Assembly (NCBI GenBank): GCA_963666035.2
Contig: CAXXJI010000003.1
Location: forward strand, 372,001-436,000
Origin: CALMFG01 sp963666035
Lineage (GTDB): Bacteria; Bacillota; Clostridia; Christensenellales; CALMFG01
Length of the DNA stretch: 64,000 nucleotides
Reading direction: 5' to 3'
The notes under the pieces are model-generated. The model worked only from the letters and a program-made list of their open reading frames with translations, was not told the origin of the DNA and did not search any database. Both the position numbers and the translations under genes were made by a program. How positions within the stretch are numbered: the stretch's first letter is position 1; the number at the start of each line of letters is the position of its first letter. Positions 51,928 to 60,750 of the stretch are shown piece by piece.

Positions 51928-52392
51928 ATGAAAATCATCGTACTCTATGATTCGGTTTTTGGCAATACCAAACAGGTGGCCGAAAACGTGGCGGATGCGC
52001 TGAAAGCCAAAGGCGCAGTGGCCGTCAGCGCGGCCGAGTTTAAGGCGGAAATGCTGGATGGCACGGACGTTTTGGTGGCGGGTTCGCCCACGCGTGCGTT
52101 TAACCCCACGCCGGTGATGACGGGTGTGTTAAAATCGCTCCCCAGCCTATCTGGCAAAAAAGCGCTGGTGTTCGATACGCGCTCGGACAAAGCGGACCTA
52201 AACTCCAAGGCGTTTAACTTTTTTGAAAAAGCTTTTGGCTATGCGGCCGATAAGATGGCGCGTGCGGTAAAGCGCAAAGGTGCGGTGCTGGCGGCCGATC
52301 CGGCTGGGTTCTTTGTGGCCGATGCCGAAGGGCCGATGAAGGAAGGCGAGCTCAAGCGTGCCGCCGATTGGGCCAAAGCCAGTCTGAAATAG
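51928..52392 (+). CDS. Flavodoxin
   Basis: A 154-residue FMN electron carrier. The phosphate-binding loop is DSVFGNTKQVAENV (residues 8-21). The isoalloxazine loops are AGSPTRAFNPTP near 50 and DTRSDKADL near 87. The start ATG 51928 follows AGGCAGGG. Length and loop order are those of short-chain flavodoxins or flavodoxin-like proteins of the FldA/YwqN type. A terminator follows. The redox partner cannot be told from the neighbours. Confidence 0.88.
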   Translation: MKIIVLYDSVFGNTKQVAENVADALKAKGAVAVSAAEFKAEMLDGTDVLVAGSPTRAFNPTPVMTGVLKSLPSLSGKKALVFDTRSDKADLNSKAFNFFEKAFGYAADKMARAVKRKGAVLAADPAGFFVADAEGPMKEGELKRAADWAKASLK

Positions 52393-52400
52393 CATATAAA

Positions 52401-52436
52401 AAGAGCAGGCCTCGGTGCCCGCTCTTATTTTTTTGG
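52401..52436 (+). terminator. Terminator after flavodoxin
   Basis: Stem AAGAGCAGGC/GCCCGCTCTT (52401-52410, 52417-52426; one mismatch) followed by ATTTTTTT. Confidence 0.8.
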
Positions 52437-52437
52437 C

Positions 52438-53685
52438 CTAAAAGATATTGCGTCCGCTCTTGGATTTGCAGTTTTTCTTTTTTGGGTTTTTTCGGACGAT
52501 GGTTTTGCGCCCCGAGGAGATCATGATGATGACCAGCAGGGAAAGGATGATGGCGCCGACGATGACCCCCAGCACGATATAGATTTTTTTGTTGCTGGAA
52601 GCTTCGGCGATGGTCACGGGTTCGGTGTTCTCTGTGCTGGCGTCCGCGGCGGGTTCGATGATACCAAAGTCATCGGGCAGACTGCCCACAGCGATCAACA
52701 CCGCATCGGCGGGAATCATGCGAATCTCACCGTTAGCGTCCGTACCATATGCGGTGAAAGTATAAATGGTCTCTTCCACCGGGGTGAGCGTCACGGTCAT
52801 GCCCGCGGTTTTGCCGATGCCGATCGTGGACCATCCGCCGTAATCGGTACCGTTTTGGTCATAGACATGCACCGAAGAAAGCACGGTATCGCTGTTGTTC
52901 TTTAAGTACAGCCGTAAGTCATAGCCGCTGTTTTCGTCCGCCATCGCGGTCAGCACACCGGGGAGAAATTCTGCGCCCGCCAGGAGAGTACCTGTGGGTT
53001 GTTTGGCATACACCGAAATCAGCACGCGTTCGCTTCCGCCCGAGGTTTTGGTGGAGCCGTCGGCTTCAGGATAATCAAAGGTATAGGAAAAAATATGCTC
53101 GGAAGGCTGGGTATAGGCTTTGCTGGTACTAAAAGTTTTAGTTTCGCCTGCCGCGCAGGAGAACGACGGAACGATCACCGCACCGTCCATCGATATGGTC
53201 GCGTCGGTATACTCGTATGCGCCCGTGTTTTTAAACATGATGGTGTACGCTACGGTTTCGCCGCTGTCCACCACCACGCTTTGCGGGTCCACGCTGAAAG
53301 CCACCGGCACGCTGGTTTTTTGGTACAGGACCATCGCATTGGAGGATACAGTCCCCAAGCCGGTGACGGACACACTGGAGATCACTGATTTTTGCGATTC
53401 TCCGCCAAAATCAATGGAGGTCTTCACATTGAACCGATAAACCGCTCCGGCATTGACCGTGATATCCGCGGTTTCGGTTTGGCCGTTGACCGTATACCCG
53501 GTCACAGTGATGGGTTCGGTGCCCGTGTTCAGCACATCGATTTTTAAGTTTGCCTGATGATCGTCGCCCACCCAGACATCGTTGCTGGAGAGCGTGACCC
53601 GTACACTGGTGTCGGCAAAAGCAGCGACTGGCAGAGCCAGCGCGAAAGCCAGAAGCACCAGAATTAAAATTCTAAATCGTTTCAT
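52438..53685 (-). CDS. Exported protein with Ig-like (CARDB/COG1361-type) repeats and C-terminal anchor
   Basis: A 415-residue surface protein. The signal peptide is residues 1-24 (ending ALALPVAAFA). Three to four beta-sandwich repeats follow (ADTSVRVTLSSNDVWVGD, VDPQSVVVDSGETVAYTIMFKNTGAYEY and similar), like the CARDB/S-layer-associated domains of COG1361. The C-terminus has a membrane helix (about residues 367-389) and a strongly basic tail KNPKKKNCKSKSGRNIF, but no LPxTG-type motif. So it stays membrane-anchored and faces outward. No partner is evident from position. Confidence 0.75.
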   Translation of the reverse strand: MKRFRILILVLLAFALALPVAAFADTSVRVTLSSNDVWVGDDHQANLKIDVLNTGTEPITVTGYTVNGQTETADITVNAGAVYRFNVKTSIDFGGESQKSVISSVSVTGLGTVSSNAMVLYQKTSVPVAFSVDPQSVVVDSGETVAYTIMFKNTGAYEYTDATISMDGAVIVPSFSCAAGETKTFSTSKAYTQPSEHIFSYTFDYPEADGSTKTSGGSERVLISVYAKQPTGTLLAGAEFLPGVLTAMADENSGYDLRLYLKNNSDTVLSSVHVYDQNGTDYGGWSTIGIGKTAGMTVTLTPVEETIYTFTAYGTDANGEIRMIPADAVLIAVGSLPDDFGIIEPAADASTENTEPVTIAEASSNKKIYIVLGVIVGAIILSLLVIIMISSGRKTIVRKNPKKKNCKSKSGRNIF

Positions 53686-53763
53686 TTAAAAAAGCCCCCT
53701 TTTTAAATGCGTTGTTGACAGCTGTGTACCAAAGCAGTGCTTGCTTTGGGGTATCACAGCCCT

Positions 53764-53772
53764 ATTATACCA
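53764..53772 (-). promoter_or_regulatory. Extended -10 promoter element
   Basis: Minus strand TGGTATAAT at 53772-53764, 79 bases before the start of the Ig-like protein gene. Confidence 0.55.
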
Positions 53773-53817
53773 CGTTTGAGTTTTTGGATAAATACGGGAA
53801 AAGTAAGCTTGTACGTA

Positions 53818-54980
53818 CTACAACTGTTTCAGCAAAGCTTCGGCCAGTGTGCTCAGCACAAAAGATTTGTCCGTACGCTGCGCGTCCGGCTTTGGCCGCT
53901 TGGCCTGTTTCAGTGCCGCAATAAATGCGTCCATGGTCATGATGGAGAAACGCCCGATACCGCAGCTCTCGGCCAAATGCTCCAGCACGCCGATGACGAT
54001 ATCAAAATAGCCGGCTCCTTCGTCCAGATCCAAAAAACTGGCCGTTTCGGGTACAATTTGCTCAAAGATCATCCGTTTTTCGTCCATCTTGGGCAGCCAC
54101 ATCCGTTCGGCAATGGCCTCAGCGGCGTCGGGGCTTAAATTTGCCAGCAGGGTAAACGCGTCAAACGCATGCGGAGCAGGTTTGATGTAATACTTTTGTC
54201 CGGCCAGCGGCGACAGAACCCGCTTGGCATCGCAATATCCCATTTGGATATTTTTCTCGATCAGTTTGGGGTCGAAGTTTAAAAGGTTGCCCGTGCTTTC
54301 GGAAGGTACAATCTGGGTCACCTTGACATTCGGGTCGGCAGGCGGGCGAGAGATACCGATGCTCAGCGTACGGATGGCAAAAATTTCGCGATAGCCCTTT
54401 TGAATCAGAAGATTGATGGGGCAGTTATCATAAAATCCGCCGTCCAAAAAATACTGCCCGTCGATCGGCTCAATCTTAAACACCGGCAGATTGGCGGACG
54501 CCATCAGATAGTCTACGATTTCTCCTTTGGGGATATCCTCCTTAAAGAGCTCCAAGGGCTTCAGCTTGGAAAAGAAAGCGCAACGGTCACAAGCCCGAAA
54601 TCCACCGAAGAGGCGCGAAGCTTGTCTTCGTCAATAAACTGGCTTAACGTGTCGCGGATTCGCTGGGTATCCAGCCCGCGGCTGCGAATAACGCTACGCG
54701 TTTTTTTTAGGAGATAGTGCATGGTGTCCCGGTCGATATTGCGGTTTAAAAGCTGATTGATTTTCATTTGATCGACGTCAAACAGCGCGGAGGAATCGGC
54801 ACTGCGCCACCATCTTTCAAGCACATCAAAATCGCCCTGTGCAATCATCGCGCCGTTCAGCGCACCGATTGATGTACCCGTGACGCCGTCAAAGGCCAAT
54901 CCTTCTTCGATCAGTGCCCGGTATGCGCCGATATGATAGGCGCCTTTGGCGCCGCCGCCCTCTAAAGCCAGTCCAAGCAT
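53818..54980 (-). pseudogene. Patatin-like phospholipase, frame broken near 54565
   Basis: A lipid acyl hydrolase of the patatin/RssA type. The first frame (from ATG 54980) has the oxyanion loop GLALEGGGAKGAYHIG, the nucleophile serine in GTSIGAL, and runs to VDFGLVTVALSF. The second (to 53818) has FKEDIPKGEIVDYLMASANLPVF, the catalytic aspartate in DGGFYDNCPI and a C-terminal helical domain. The joint is at GCGCTTTCTTTTCCAAGCTG: a missing base (or two extra) would link VTVALS.. to KLKPLELFKED. Joined length is about 390 residues. ATG 54980 has GAGG 9 bases upstream; the upstream TTG touches that site. Both catalytic residues are intact, so error or a recent lesion are both possible. Confidence 0.85.
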
Positions 54981-55011
54981 GTCAATCAACCTCGTTTTTT
55001 AGGATAACTAT

Positions 55012-55020
55012 ATTATACCA
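55012..55020 (-). promoter_or_regulatory. Extended -10 promoter element of the patatin gene
   Basis: Minus strand TGGTATAAT at 55020-55012, 32 bases before the ATG. Confidence 0.6.
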
Positions 55021-55031
55021 CAGCGATACGC

Positions 55032-55063
55032 AAAAAAAATACGGCACTGCTGTCAGCACCGTA
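55032..55063 (-). terminator. Terminator of lipA
   Basis: Minus-strand stem TACGGTGCTG/CAGTGCCGTA (55063-55040) followed by eight T. Confidence 0.85.
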
Positions 55064-55087
55064 CGGATTTTATTATTTTCGTAAATT

Positions 55088-55933
55088 CTAAAGGGCCGCC
55101 ATGCCTTCTGCCGCATGGTAGGAGGAGCGGACAAACGGCCCGCTGGCAACATAGCGAAAGCCCATAGCGAGCCCGGCCGACTTGTAGGCTTCGAATTGCT
55201 CAGGCGGGATATATTCGGCCACTTCCAGATGCTTTGGCGACGGCTGGAGATACTGACCGATGGTCAAAAGATCGCATCCCACATCTCTAAGGTCGTCCAT
55301 CACTTCCAAAACCTCATCCTCGGTTTCGCCGAGTCCCACCATCAGGCCGCTTTTGGTATGTACAGTCGGGTCAAATTCCTTTGCGCGCCCGAGCAGCAAC
55401 AAAGAACGTGTGTACACTGCCATAGGACGTACGCGACTATAAAGCGAAGGCACAGTTTCGACATTGTGGTTTAAAATGTCCGGCTTGGCATCCAGCACAG
55501 TTTTCAGCGCGCTCTTTTCACCCTTGAAGTCGGGAATCAGCACTTCCACAGTGGCGTCGGGCAGTGCGTTTTTCAGCGCCAGAATTGTCTTGGCAAAATG
55601 CTCTGCGCCCCCGTCGGGCAGGTCATCCCGCGTAACCGAAGTGACCACCGTATGGGTCAGACCCAAAGCCTTGGCGGCCTTGGCGACGTTGGCGGGTTCG
55701 TCGGCATCCAGCGGGGTCGGCAATCCTTTTTCCACCTTGCAGTAGCGGCAGTTACGGGTGCAGTTTGCCCCCATAATCATAAATGTTGCGGTGTGACGGC
55801 CAAAGCATTCCCCGATGTTCGGGCATGCGGCGTTTTTGCAGACGGTGGTGAGACCGAGCGAGCTTAAAAGACGCTCCATCTCAATGACCGCTTGCGGATC
55901 AGCTTTGACTTTCAGCCATTCTGGTTTTTTCAT
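55088..55933 (-). CDS. lipA: Lipoyl synthase
   Basis: A radical SAM enzyme that inserts two sulfur atoms into octanoyl groups on E2 or GcvH proteins. The 281-residue protein has the auxiliary cluster cysteines C32, C37 and C43 (VCKNAACPNIGEC). The radical SAM cluster is C58, C62, C65 (CTRNCRYC). The C-terminal serine ligand motif RSSYHA is also present. TTVCKNA and GRHTATFMIMG are also typical. No lipB or lplA gene is adjacent. A second gene on the same strand lies upstream but is separated by 38 bases. A complete enzyme. Confidence 0.96.
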   Translation of the reverse strand: MKKPEWLKVKADPQAVIEMERLLSSLGLTTVCKNAACPNIGECFGRHTATFMIMGANCTRNCRYCKVEKGLPTPLDADEPANVAKAAKALGLTHTVVTSVTRDDLPDGGAEHFAKTILALKNALPDATVEVLIPDFKGEKSALKTVLDAKPDILNHNVETVPSLYSRVRPMAVYTRSLLLLGRAKEFDPTVHTKSGLMVGLGETEDEVLEVMDDLRDVGCDLLTIGQYLQPSPKHLEVAEYIPPEQFEAYKSAGLAMGFRYVASGPFVRSSYHAAEGMAAL

Positions 55934-55971
55934 CTATATAAATGGTTACTCCTTTTTTTAAACATTTAAGT

Positions 55972-56655
55972 CTAACGGTAGAAATCCTCTGAGATGGGGT
56001 AGAGGTAGACTGACTTGCCCCGTTTTTCGACCAGCACTTTTTGCAGGTGTCGATGATTGATAATGTCTCGGAAACGCACCATCACCACACGGGAGAAATC
56101 CACACCGTTATCAAACGTGATGGTCAGCTCCAAAACGTTGGATTTAATGAGGTGATGCGGGTGTTCATGCAGTGTCCCAATCAATTCTGGCTTGGTACGG
56201 CGGTACAGGTGTTTTAATTCTTTTTGGTTAAAAAGATGCTCGCTGGCTTCCACCTTGGCGCTGCCGTACTCGATATCTTTGGCGGTACCGTTGCCGTTGT
56301 TTTTAAAGCAGATGGTCACATCATCGCTGGTCTCAAAAGACTGTGCCCTGATTTTGGTCGGTGTGGGCTCAGCGTCTCCTTCTGTGATGTCCAGCGTCAG
56401 CTGATGCGTGTGCTCTTCGCGGGATTTTAGATAGGCGGTGAGCAGGGGTGTGTTTTGAATGCCCATCTGCCGCAAAAAGGTTTTCCGACCCGCAAACAGG
56501 GTGGCCAGCACGCCGAGCACAGTAAAAACACCGGATACTACGCCACTGACAATCGCCTGTCCGTATTCATTGGCGGTTTCACGCGGCATACAGCCCGAGG
56601 CCGAAAGCACAAAGACGACAGTTATCGTCAGTATGTAAAAAACTTTAAATCTCAT
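55972..56655 (-). CDS. Lipoprotein of unknown function
   Basis: A 227-residue protein with a signal peptide ending in the lipobox LSASGC. A second hydrophobic stretch (about residues 33-55, VSGVVSGVFTVLGVLATLFAG) may be a membrane helix, after which the rest faces one side only. The soluble part has beta-rich segments DDVTICFKNNGNGTAKDIEYGSAKV and SNVLELTITFDNGVDFSRVVMVRF. I do not recognise a family. ATG 56655 follows AGGAAG; the frame extends to 56670 without a ribosome site. It lies 38 bases before lipA on the same strand and could be cotranscribed. Confidence 0.68.
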   Translation of the reverse strand: MRFKVFYILTITVVFVLSASGCMPRETANEYGQAIVSGVVSGVFTVLGVLATLFAGRKTFLRQMGIQNTPLLTAYLKSREEHTHQLTLDITEGDAEPTPTKIRAQSFETSDDVTICFKNNGNGTAKDIEYGSAKVEASEHLFNQKELKHLYRRTKPELIGTLHEHPHHLIKSNVLELTITFDNGVDFSRVVMVRFRDIINHRHLQKVLVEKRGKSVYLYPISEDFYR

Positions 56656-56764
56656 ATTTCTTCCTGACAACCATGTTTCTGTTCAAGAAAATGATAGCAC
56701 AGTCGGGGAGAATAATAAACCCCGAAAGGCGAAAGCCGATTGAACAGAAGCCGCAAACCAGGAT

Positions 56765-57364
56765 CTATAGTTTTTTAAAGTGGACTGCGGAAAGCATACC
56801 GACCGGGATAAAATACAGGCACCAGAACTCCAAAACCAATGTGCCGATCCAATCGGCGCCGCTCATATCTGCGCTGAAAAGGCCGAGCAGCGGCAAGATA
56901 AAACAGCTGACGGCAAATACGCCGTGGATGAGCAGCAGCCATTTCAGCCAGAGATCCGCCTTGCTTTTTGCATTAATCGTTAGCCCTAAAAAAACAGTGG
57001 CCATCGCCATCAGGCAGTATCCCAGCATATCCAGATTAAATATCAGTCCGAATTTTTGAAAATCGAGATAGGATGCGGCTGATGCATCCATCATACCGCC
57101 GCGGACCGTACTGATCTGGATGAAATAGACGACGGCGTTGCAAAGTGCATACATGGCGGCAAAGCCGAGACCGGCAAACGCCGCGGCTTTTCGTTCTTCG
57201 GGACAGAAAGCCGCAAAAGCACCCGCCATCATGACGAAGCTGAACGCGATCATGATGCTGGTAAAATAGCTCATAAAAAGAGAGCCGAAAAGCATTGCGA
57301 TGGCAAATCCGGACACTGAAGCGATATTGATCGCCGATCCTATAATGCCGATTTTTTTATTCAT
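56765..57364 (-). CDS. Six-helix membrane protein, unknown
   Basis: A 199-residue polytopic protein with six hydrophobic segments starting with IGIIGSAINIASVSGFAIAMLFG. Small-residue-rich helices and the central FNLDMLGYCLMAMATVFLGL are reminiscent of DUF4386-type proteins, but I cannot confirm the family. ATG 57364 is used: AAGGA lies 8 bases upstream, and the 55 codons further upstream have no ribosome site and unlike composition. It is divergent from the MATE transporter, 250 bases apart. No function can be given. Confidence 0.7.
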   Translation of the reverse strand: MNKKIGIIGSAINIASVSGFAIAMLFGSLFMSYFTSIMIAFSFVMMAGAFAAFCPEERKAAAFAGLGFAAMYALCNAVVYFIQISTVRGGMMDASAASYLDFQKFGLIFNLDMLGYCLMAMATVFLGLTINAKSKADLWLKWLLLIHGVFAVSCFILPLLGLFSADMSGADWIGTLVLEFWCLYFIPVGMLSAVHFKKL

Positions 57365-57615
57365 TTCATAGTTCCTTTCATAAGTGCAGACAAAAGCACC
57401 AGCCGCTTTAAGGTCATCTGTATGCTTAATACATGCAAAATCATGATAGTGAACGGGATTTAATATGTCAAGACGGAGTTTTTTTGGAGCAAGGGTCAGC
57501 CGAAAAAAACGCTTTGCTTTTTCGGTCAATATTTTACTAAAAATTAATTTGAAAAACTTATATAATAATGTTAGAATTGCAGGGCTGACTAGCGGAAGGT
57601 ATATGGGTATTGAGA

Positions 57616-59019
57616 ATGAAAAAAGGATTTTTCCAAGACAAAACGTTTTTAAAAAACATGCTGAAACTGGGAGTGCCGATTGCGCTCCAGCAGCTTTTAT
57701 ATTCGGTTTTTAGTGTAGTGGACACCGCTATGATCGCACAATTGGGTGCGGACGCCACGGCGGGCGTGGGTCTGGCAAACCGGTGGTTTTTCTTTATCCT
57801 GCTGGTCAATTTTGGATTGATCGCGGGTACGATGGCGCTGGTCTCCCAGTACTGGGGCATTAAGGACTATAAAAACATTCGCAGGACGACCGGCATCAGT
57901 CTGATGATTGGTCTTGGTCTGACGGCGGTTTTCACTGTGTTTGTTTTCTTGATACCGCGCGGCATGATTTCGGTTTTTGCTGATGATGCGGGTATGATTG
58001 AGGAAGGCACAAGCTACTTACGGATGCTGGGTTTCGGCCTGATTCTGTTCTCGTTTAACTTTGTGTTCTCGACATCTCTAAAAGCCACCGAGACGGTTAA
58101 GATTCCGTTAATTGCCAGCATCTGTTCCATCCTTATCAATGTGTTTTTAAACTGGGTATTCATTTTTGGCCATTTAGGTGCGCCTGCGATGGGCGTGGCG
58201 GGCGCTGCGCTGGGTACGGTGATCTCGCATGGTGCAAACAGTGTTATTATGGTGGCGGCGGTCAAAATCAAGGGCCATCCGCTGTTGCGGCATATCAGCG
58301 ACTACTTCTCAATGACGCGTACTTTTGCCAAAAAGTTTTTTAAAGTGATGACACCGGCGCTGATTAACGAGGTCGTTTGGGTCTTGGGTACTATGACGTA
58401 TTCGGTGGTGCTGGGCCGCTATGGCAGTGTCGATTATGGCGCCTATACGATATTCAACAGCGTGGAAGGCATGTTCTTCACCTTCTTTATCGGTCTTTCG
58501 GGTGCCACCAGCATTCTGGTCGGCAAGGAGCTTGGACGGGGGAATATTCAAACAGGCTGGGAGTACTCGGTCAAAGCGTTGGTGTTTGCCCCGATCTTGG
58601 CAGCTTTTCTCGGCGGCATCATGATAATTTTCCGTTATCCGGTTCTGGGGCTGATGCAGATTCCGGATCGGGAGCTGATGGATATGAGCGCAAGGCTTCT
58701 GCTTTTCTATGCGGTCGCTTCACCGATCCGAATTATCCCATATATGACCATTGTGGGTATCTTCCGTTCGGGCGGCGACACCATGAGCGGGCTTTGGATC
58801 GACAGCGTCAACGTATGGCTGGTGGGCGTGCCTGTCACCCTGCTGGTCGGGTTTGTACTAAAGGCGCCGTTTATCTGGGCGTTTCTTGCCATGTATTCGG
58901 AGGATGTGCTTAAATCCGTGATGTGTATTATTATCTTTATCAAGAAAAAGTGGTTGAATCAGCTGACGTATGATTCGGAAGTCTTTTTGGCCGAATCACC
59001 GGCGCTGATCGAAGAATAG
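57616..59019 (+). CDS. MATE-family multidrug/cation antiporter
   Basis: A 467-residue, twelve-helix transporter of the MATE family, which expels drugs or metabolites in exchange for Na+ or H+. The N-terminal MLKLGVPIALQQLLYSVFSVVDTAMIAQLG is the classic MATE start. The repeat in the second half begins at FFKVMTPALINEVVWVLGTMTYSVV. DTAMI and NRWFFFILLVNFGLIAGTMALVSQYWG are conserved family parts. The start is ATG 57616, or TTG 57610, after GAAGG. A terminator follows at 59030. The closest type looks like the clostridial NorM/DinF-like branch; the substrate is unknown. Confidence 0.92.
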   Translation: MKKGFFQDKTFLKNMLKLGVPIALQQLLYSVFSVVDTAMIAQLGADATAGVGLANRWFFFILLVNFGLIAGTMALVSQYWGIKDYKNIRRTTGISLMIGLGLTAVFTVFVFLIPRGMISVFADDAGMIEEGTSYLRMLGFGLILFSFNFVFSTSLKATETVKIPLIASICSILINVFLNWVFIFGHLGAPAMGVAGAALGTVISHGANSVIMVAAVKIKGHPLLRHISDYFSMTRTFAKKFFKVMTPALINEVVWVLGTMTYSVVLGRYGSVDYGAYTIFNSVEGMFFTFFIGLSGATSILVGKELGRGNIQTGWEYSVKALVFAPILAAFLGGIMIIFRYPVLGLMQIPDRELMDMSARLLLFYAVASPIRIIPYMTIVGIFRSGGDTMSGLWIDSVNVWLVGVPVTLLVGFVLKAPFIWAFLAMYSEDVLKSVMCIIIFIKKKWLNQLTYDSEVFLAESPALIEE

Positions 59020-59029
59020 CAAAAAACAC

Positions 59030-59054
59030 GGCTTCCCGCACGGGAGGCCTTTTT
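59030..59054 (+). terminator. Terminator after the MATE gene
   Basis: Stem GGCTTCCCG/CGGGAGGCC (59030-59038, 59041-59049; one G-T pair) followed by TTTTT. Confidence 0.83.
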
Positions 59055-59152
59055 AATTAAAACTCTTTGTTAACAGGCACTGCCTTGCGTTGAGGAAAAA
59101 GCCGGGGTTTGCTATAATTTAGTGATATTCATGTTTTAGGAAAGTGATATAT

Positions 59153-59773
59153 ATGACAAGGAATACACTTGATTTTATAAAGATAAAAGACGGCAGACAG
59201 GATACGCTGGGGGCAAATCAGTATTGGTTCAATCAAAAGTTTGCAGCATTGTCCGGATGCGGCCCGACGACAGCTTCTGAAATACTGGCCTATCTCGCCA
59301 AAAAATATCCAAACACCATGCGGGGTATCCATGCGGAAGCGACAGGGGAGCTGGAGCGAAAAACGTTTGTCCAGTTTATGCAGGCGGTTCGGGAATTCGT
59401 CAAGCCCGGCATGATGGGGCTGACGGATATCGATTTTTATACCCGGGAGACGTTGAACTATGCCCAAAGCCGGGGAATTGCGCTTTCGGCCAAACAAATT
59501 GACACCCGCCTCGGAGATCAGGCGGCGTTTCGTCATGTGGCCGACACCATCGATGCCGGGTTGCCTTTGGCGTTGCTGATTTTGACCAATCCGCATCCGG
59601 ATATTCGGGAATACACCTGGCATTGGATGACGGTTATCGGGTATGACAGAGACGATGAAACAATCATTGTCGCCACCCACGGCAGGCCGCATGTTTTGCG
59701 ATTTGAAAACGTTTGGGTTAACGGCGGCGGACACAAGACGGGTATCGTCTATTTCTGGCCGAAAGGGGCATAA
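59153..59773 (+). CDS. C39-like papain-fold cysteine peptidase-like protein
   Basis: A 206-residue protein. The nucleophile motif is LSGCGPTTASEILAYLA with C36, and the histidine motif is YTWHWMTVIGYDRD near residue 160, followed by the typical beta strand ETIIVATHG. This is the order of papain-like C39/peptidase_C39_2 proteins. No signal peptide or ABC transporter part is present, so it acts in the cytoplasm or is exported by an unknown route. ATG 59153 follows AGGAAAGTGAT. The next gene starts 4 bases after its stop. Confidence 0.75.
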   Translation: MTRNTLDFIKIKDGRQDTLGANQYWFNQKFAALSGCGPTTASEILAYLAKKYPNTMRGIHAEATGELERKTFVQFMQAVREFVKPGMMGLTDIDFYTRETLNYAQSRGIALSAKQIDTRLGDQAAFRHVADTIDAGLPLALLILTNPHPDIREYTWHWMTVIGYDRDDETIIVATHGRPHVLRFENVWVNGGGHKTGIVYFWPKGA

Positions 59774-59777
59774 GCCT

Positions 59778-60032
59778 GTGAGCTTTGTGTATATCGTCAT
59801 GTGTGCCGACGGCACGCTCTATACTGGATGGACCACTGATCTTGAGCGACGTGTGCTGGAACATAACCAGGGCAAAAAGGGCAGTCGATATACACGTGCA
59901 AAGCGCCCGGTGCGCTTGGTGTACAGCGAGACTTTCGAGAGCCGGATAGCGGCGATGCAGCGGGAAGCACAAATAAAAAAGCTTTCGCGTGCGCAAAAGC
60001 TGAAACTCATAGCAGATACGAATATCCACTAA
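59778..60032 (+). CDS. GIY-YIG nuclease-superfamily protein (YhbQ-like)
   Basis: An 84-residue single-domain GIY-YIG protein. VYIVMCADGTLYTGWTTDLERRVLEHNQGKKGSRYTRAKRPVRLVY has the two strands of the motif (VYIV, LYTGWT), the conserved arginine and the histidine. The C-terminal helices (AMQREAQIKKLSRAQKLKLI) end as in YhbQ/UPF0213 proteins. The role is not firmly known; DNA repair nuclease activity has been reported for relatives. The start is GTG 59778 with AAAGGGG 9 bases upstream. Its stop overlaps that of the convergent udk gene. Confidence 0.9.
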   Translation: MSFVYIVMCADGTLYTGWTTDLERRVLEHNQGKKGSRYTRAKRPVRLVYSETFESRIAAMQREAQIKKLSRAQKLKLIADTNIH

Positions 60033-60673
60033 TTTTGGACAAGTTCCTGTTTCTTTTTGTTTTTTCGGATAATCGATTTGGCCTGCGCGATGATGACGCC
60101 GTTGGCGACTTCGTTGTACCCGCCTTCCGGGATGATGATGTCGGCATAGCGTTTGGAGGGTTCAACAAATTCGTGGTACATCGGCTTAACGGTGGAGATA
60201 TACTGCTTTAAAACCGAGTCCAGCGTTCGGCCGCGGGTCTCCACGTCGCGGCGGATTCTGCGGGCCAAGCACAAGTCCGGATCGGTATCGACAAACACTT
60301 TGATATCAAATAAATCCCGTAACTCCGGGTCAGTGAAAATGAGGATGCCTTCCACCAGCACCATGGAAACGGGGCTGACGGTGGTGGTACTTGCTTTTCT
60401 TTGATGCAGGGTGAAATCGTACTGGGGCTGCTGGATGGGGTTACCGGCTTTTAAGGCTTTTAAGTGCCGGATTAAAAGCGCGGTTTCCAGCGCGTCCGGG
60501 TGGTCATAGTTGACGGCTGCCCGCTGCTCCAGTTCCAGTTCAGGATGGTCTTTATAGTAAGCGTCGTGCGTCATTAAAACCGCATCGGTTTTAATCGCTT
60601 CATGTATTCGATTTGCGATGGTGGTTTTTCCCGATCCAGAAGCACCGGCAATGCCGATAATGGCGTTGACCAT
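60029..60673 (-). CDS. udk: Uridine kinase
   Basis: Phosphorylates uridine and cytidine in pyrimidine salvage. The 214-residue protein has the P-loop GIAGASGSGKTTIA at residues 6-19, the substrate-binding THDAYYKDH, YDHPDALE, the Walker-B-like VLVEGILIF, the lid arginines RRIRRDVETRGRTLDSVLKQY and a late EPSKRYADIIIP. All are standard for Udk. Its stop codon overlaps the stop of the GIY-YIG gene on the other strand, so no separate terminator exists between them. Confidence 0.95.
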   Translation of the reverse strand: MVNAIIGIAGASGSGKTTIANRIHEAIKTDAVLMTHDAYYKDHPELELEQRAAVNYDHPDALETALLIRHLKALKAGNPIQQPQYDFTLHQRKASTTTVSPVSMVLVEGILIFTDPELRDLFDIKVFVDTDPDLCLARRIRRDVETRGRTLDSVLKQYISTVKPMYHEFVEPSKRYADIIIPEGGYNEVANGVIIAQAKSIIRKNKKKQELVQN

Positions 60674-60750
60674 GGATTTTCTACCCCTTATATCATATAT
60701 TTCTCTGATATTCTACACTATTTTCGCTTAGGTTTAAAGAATGAAAAGCA

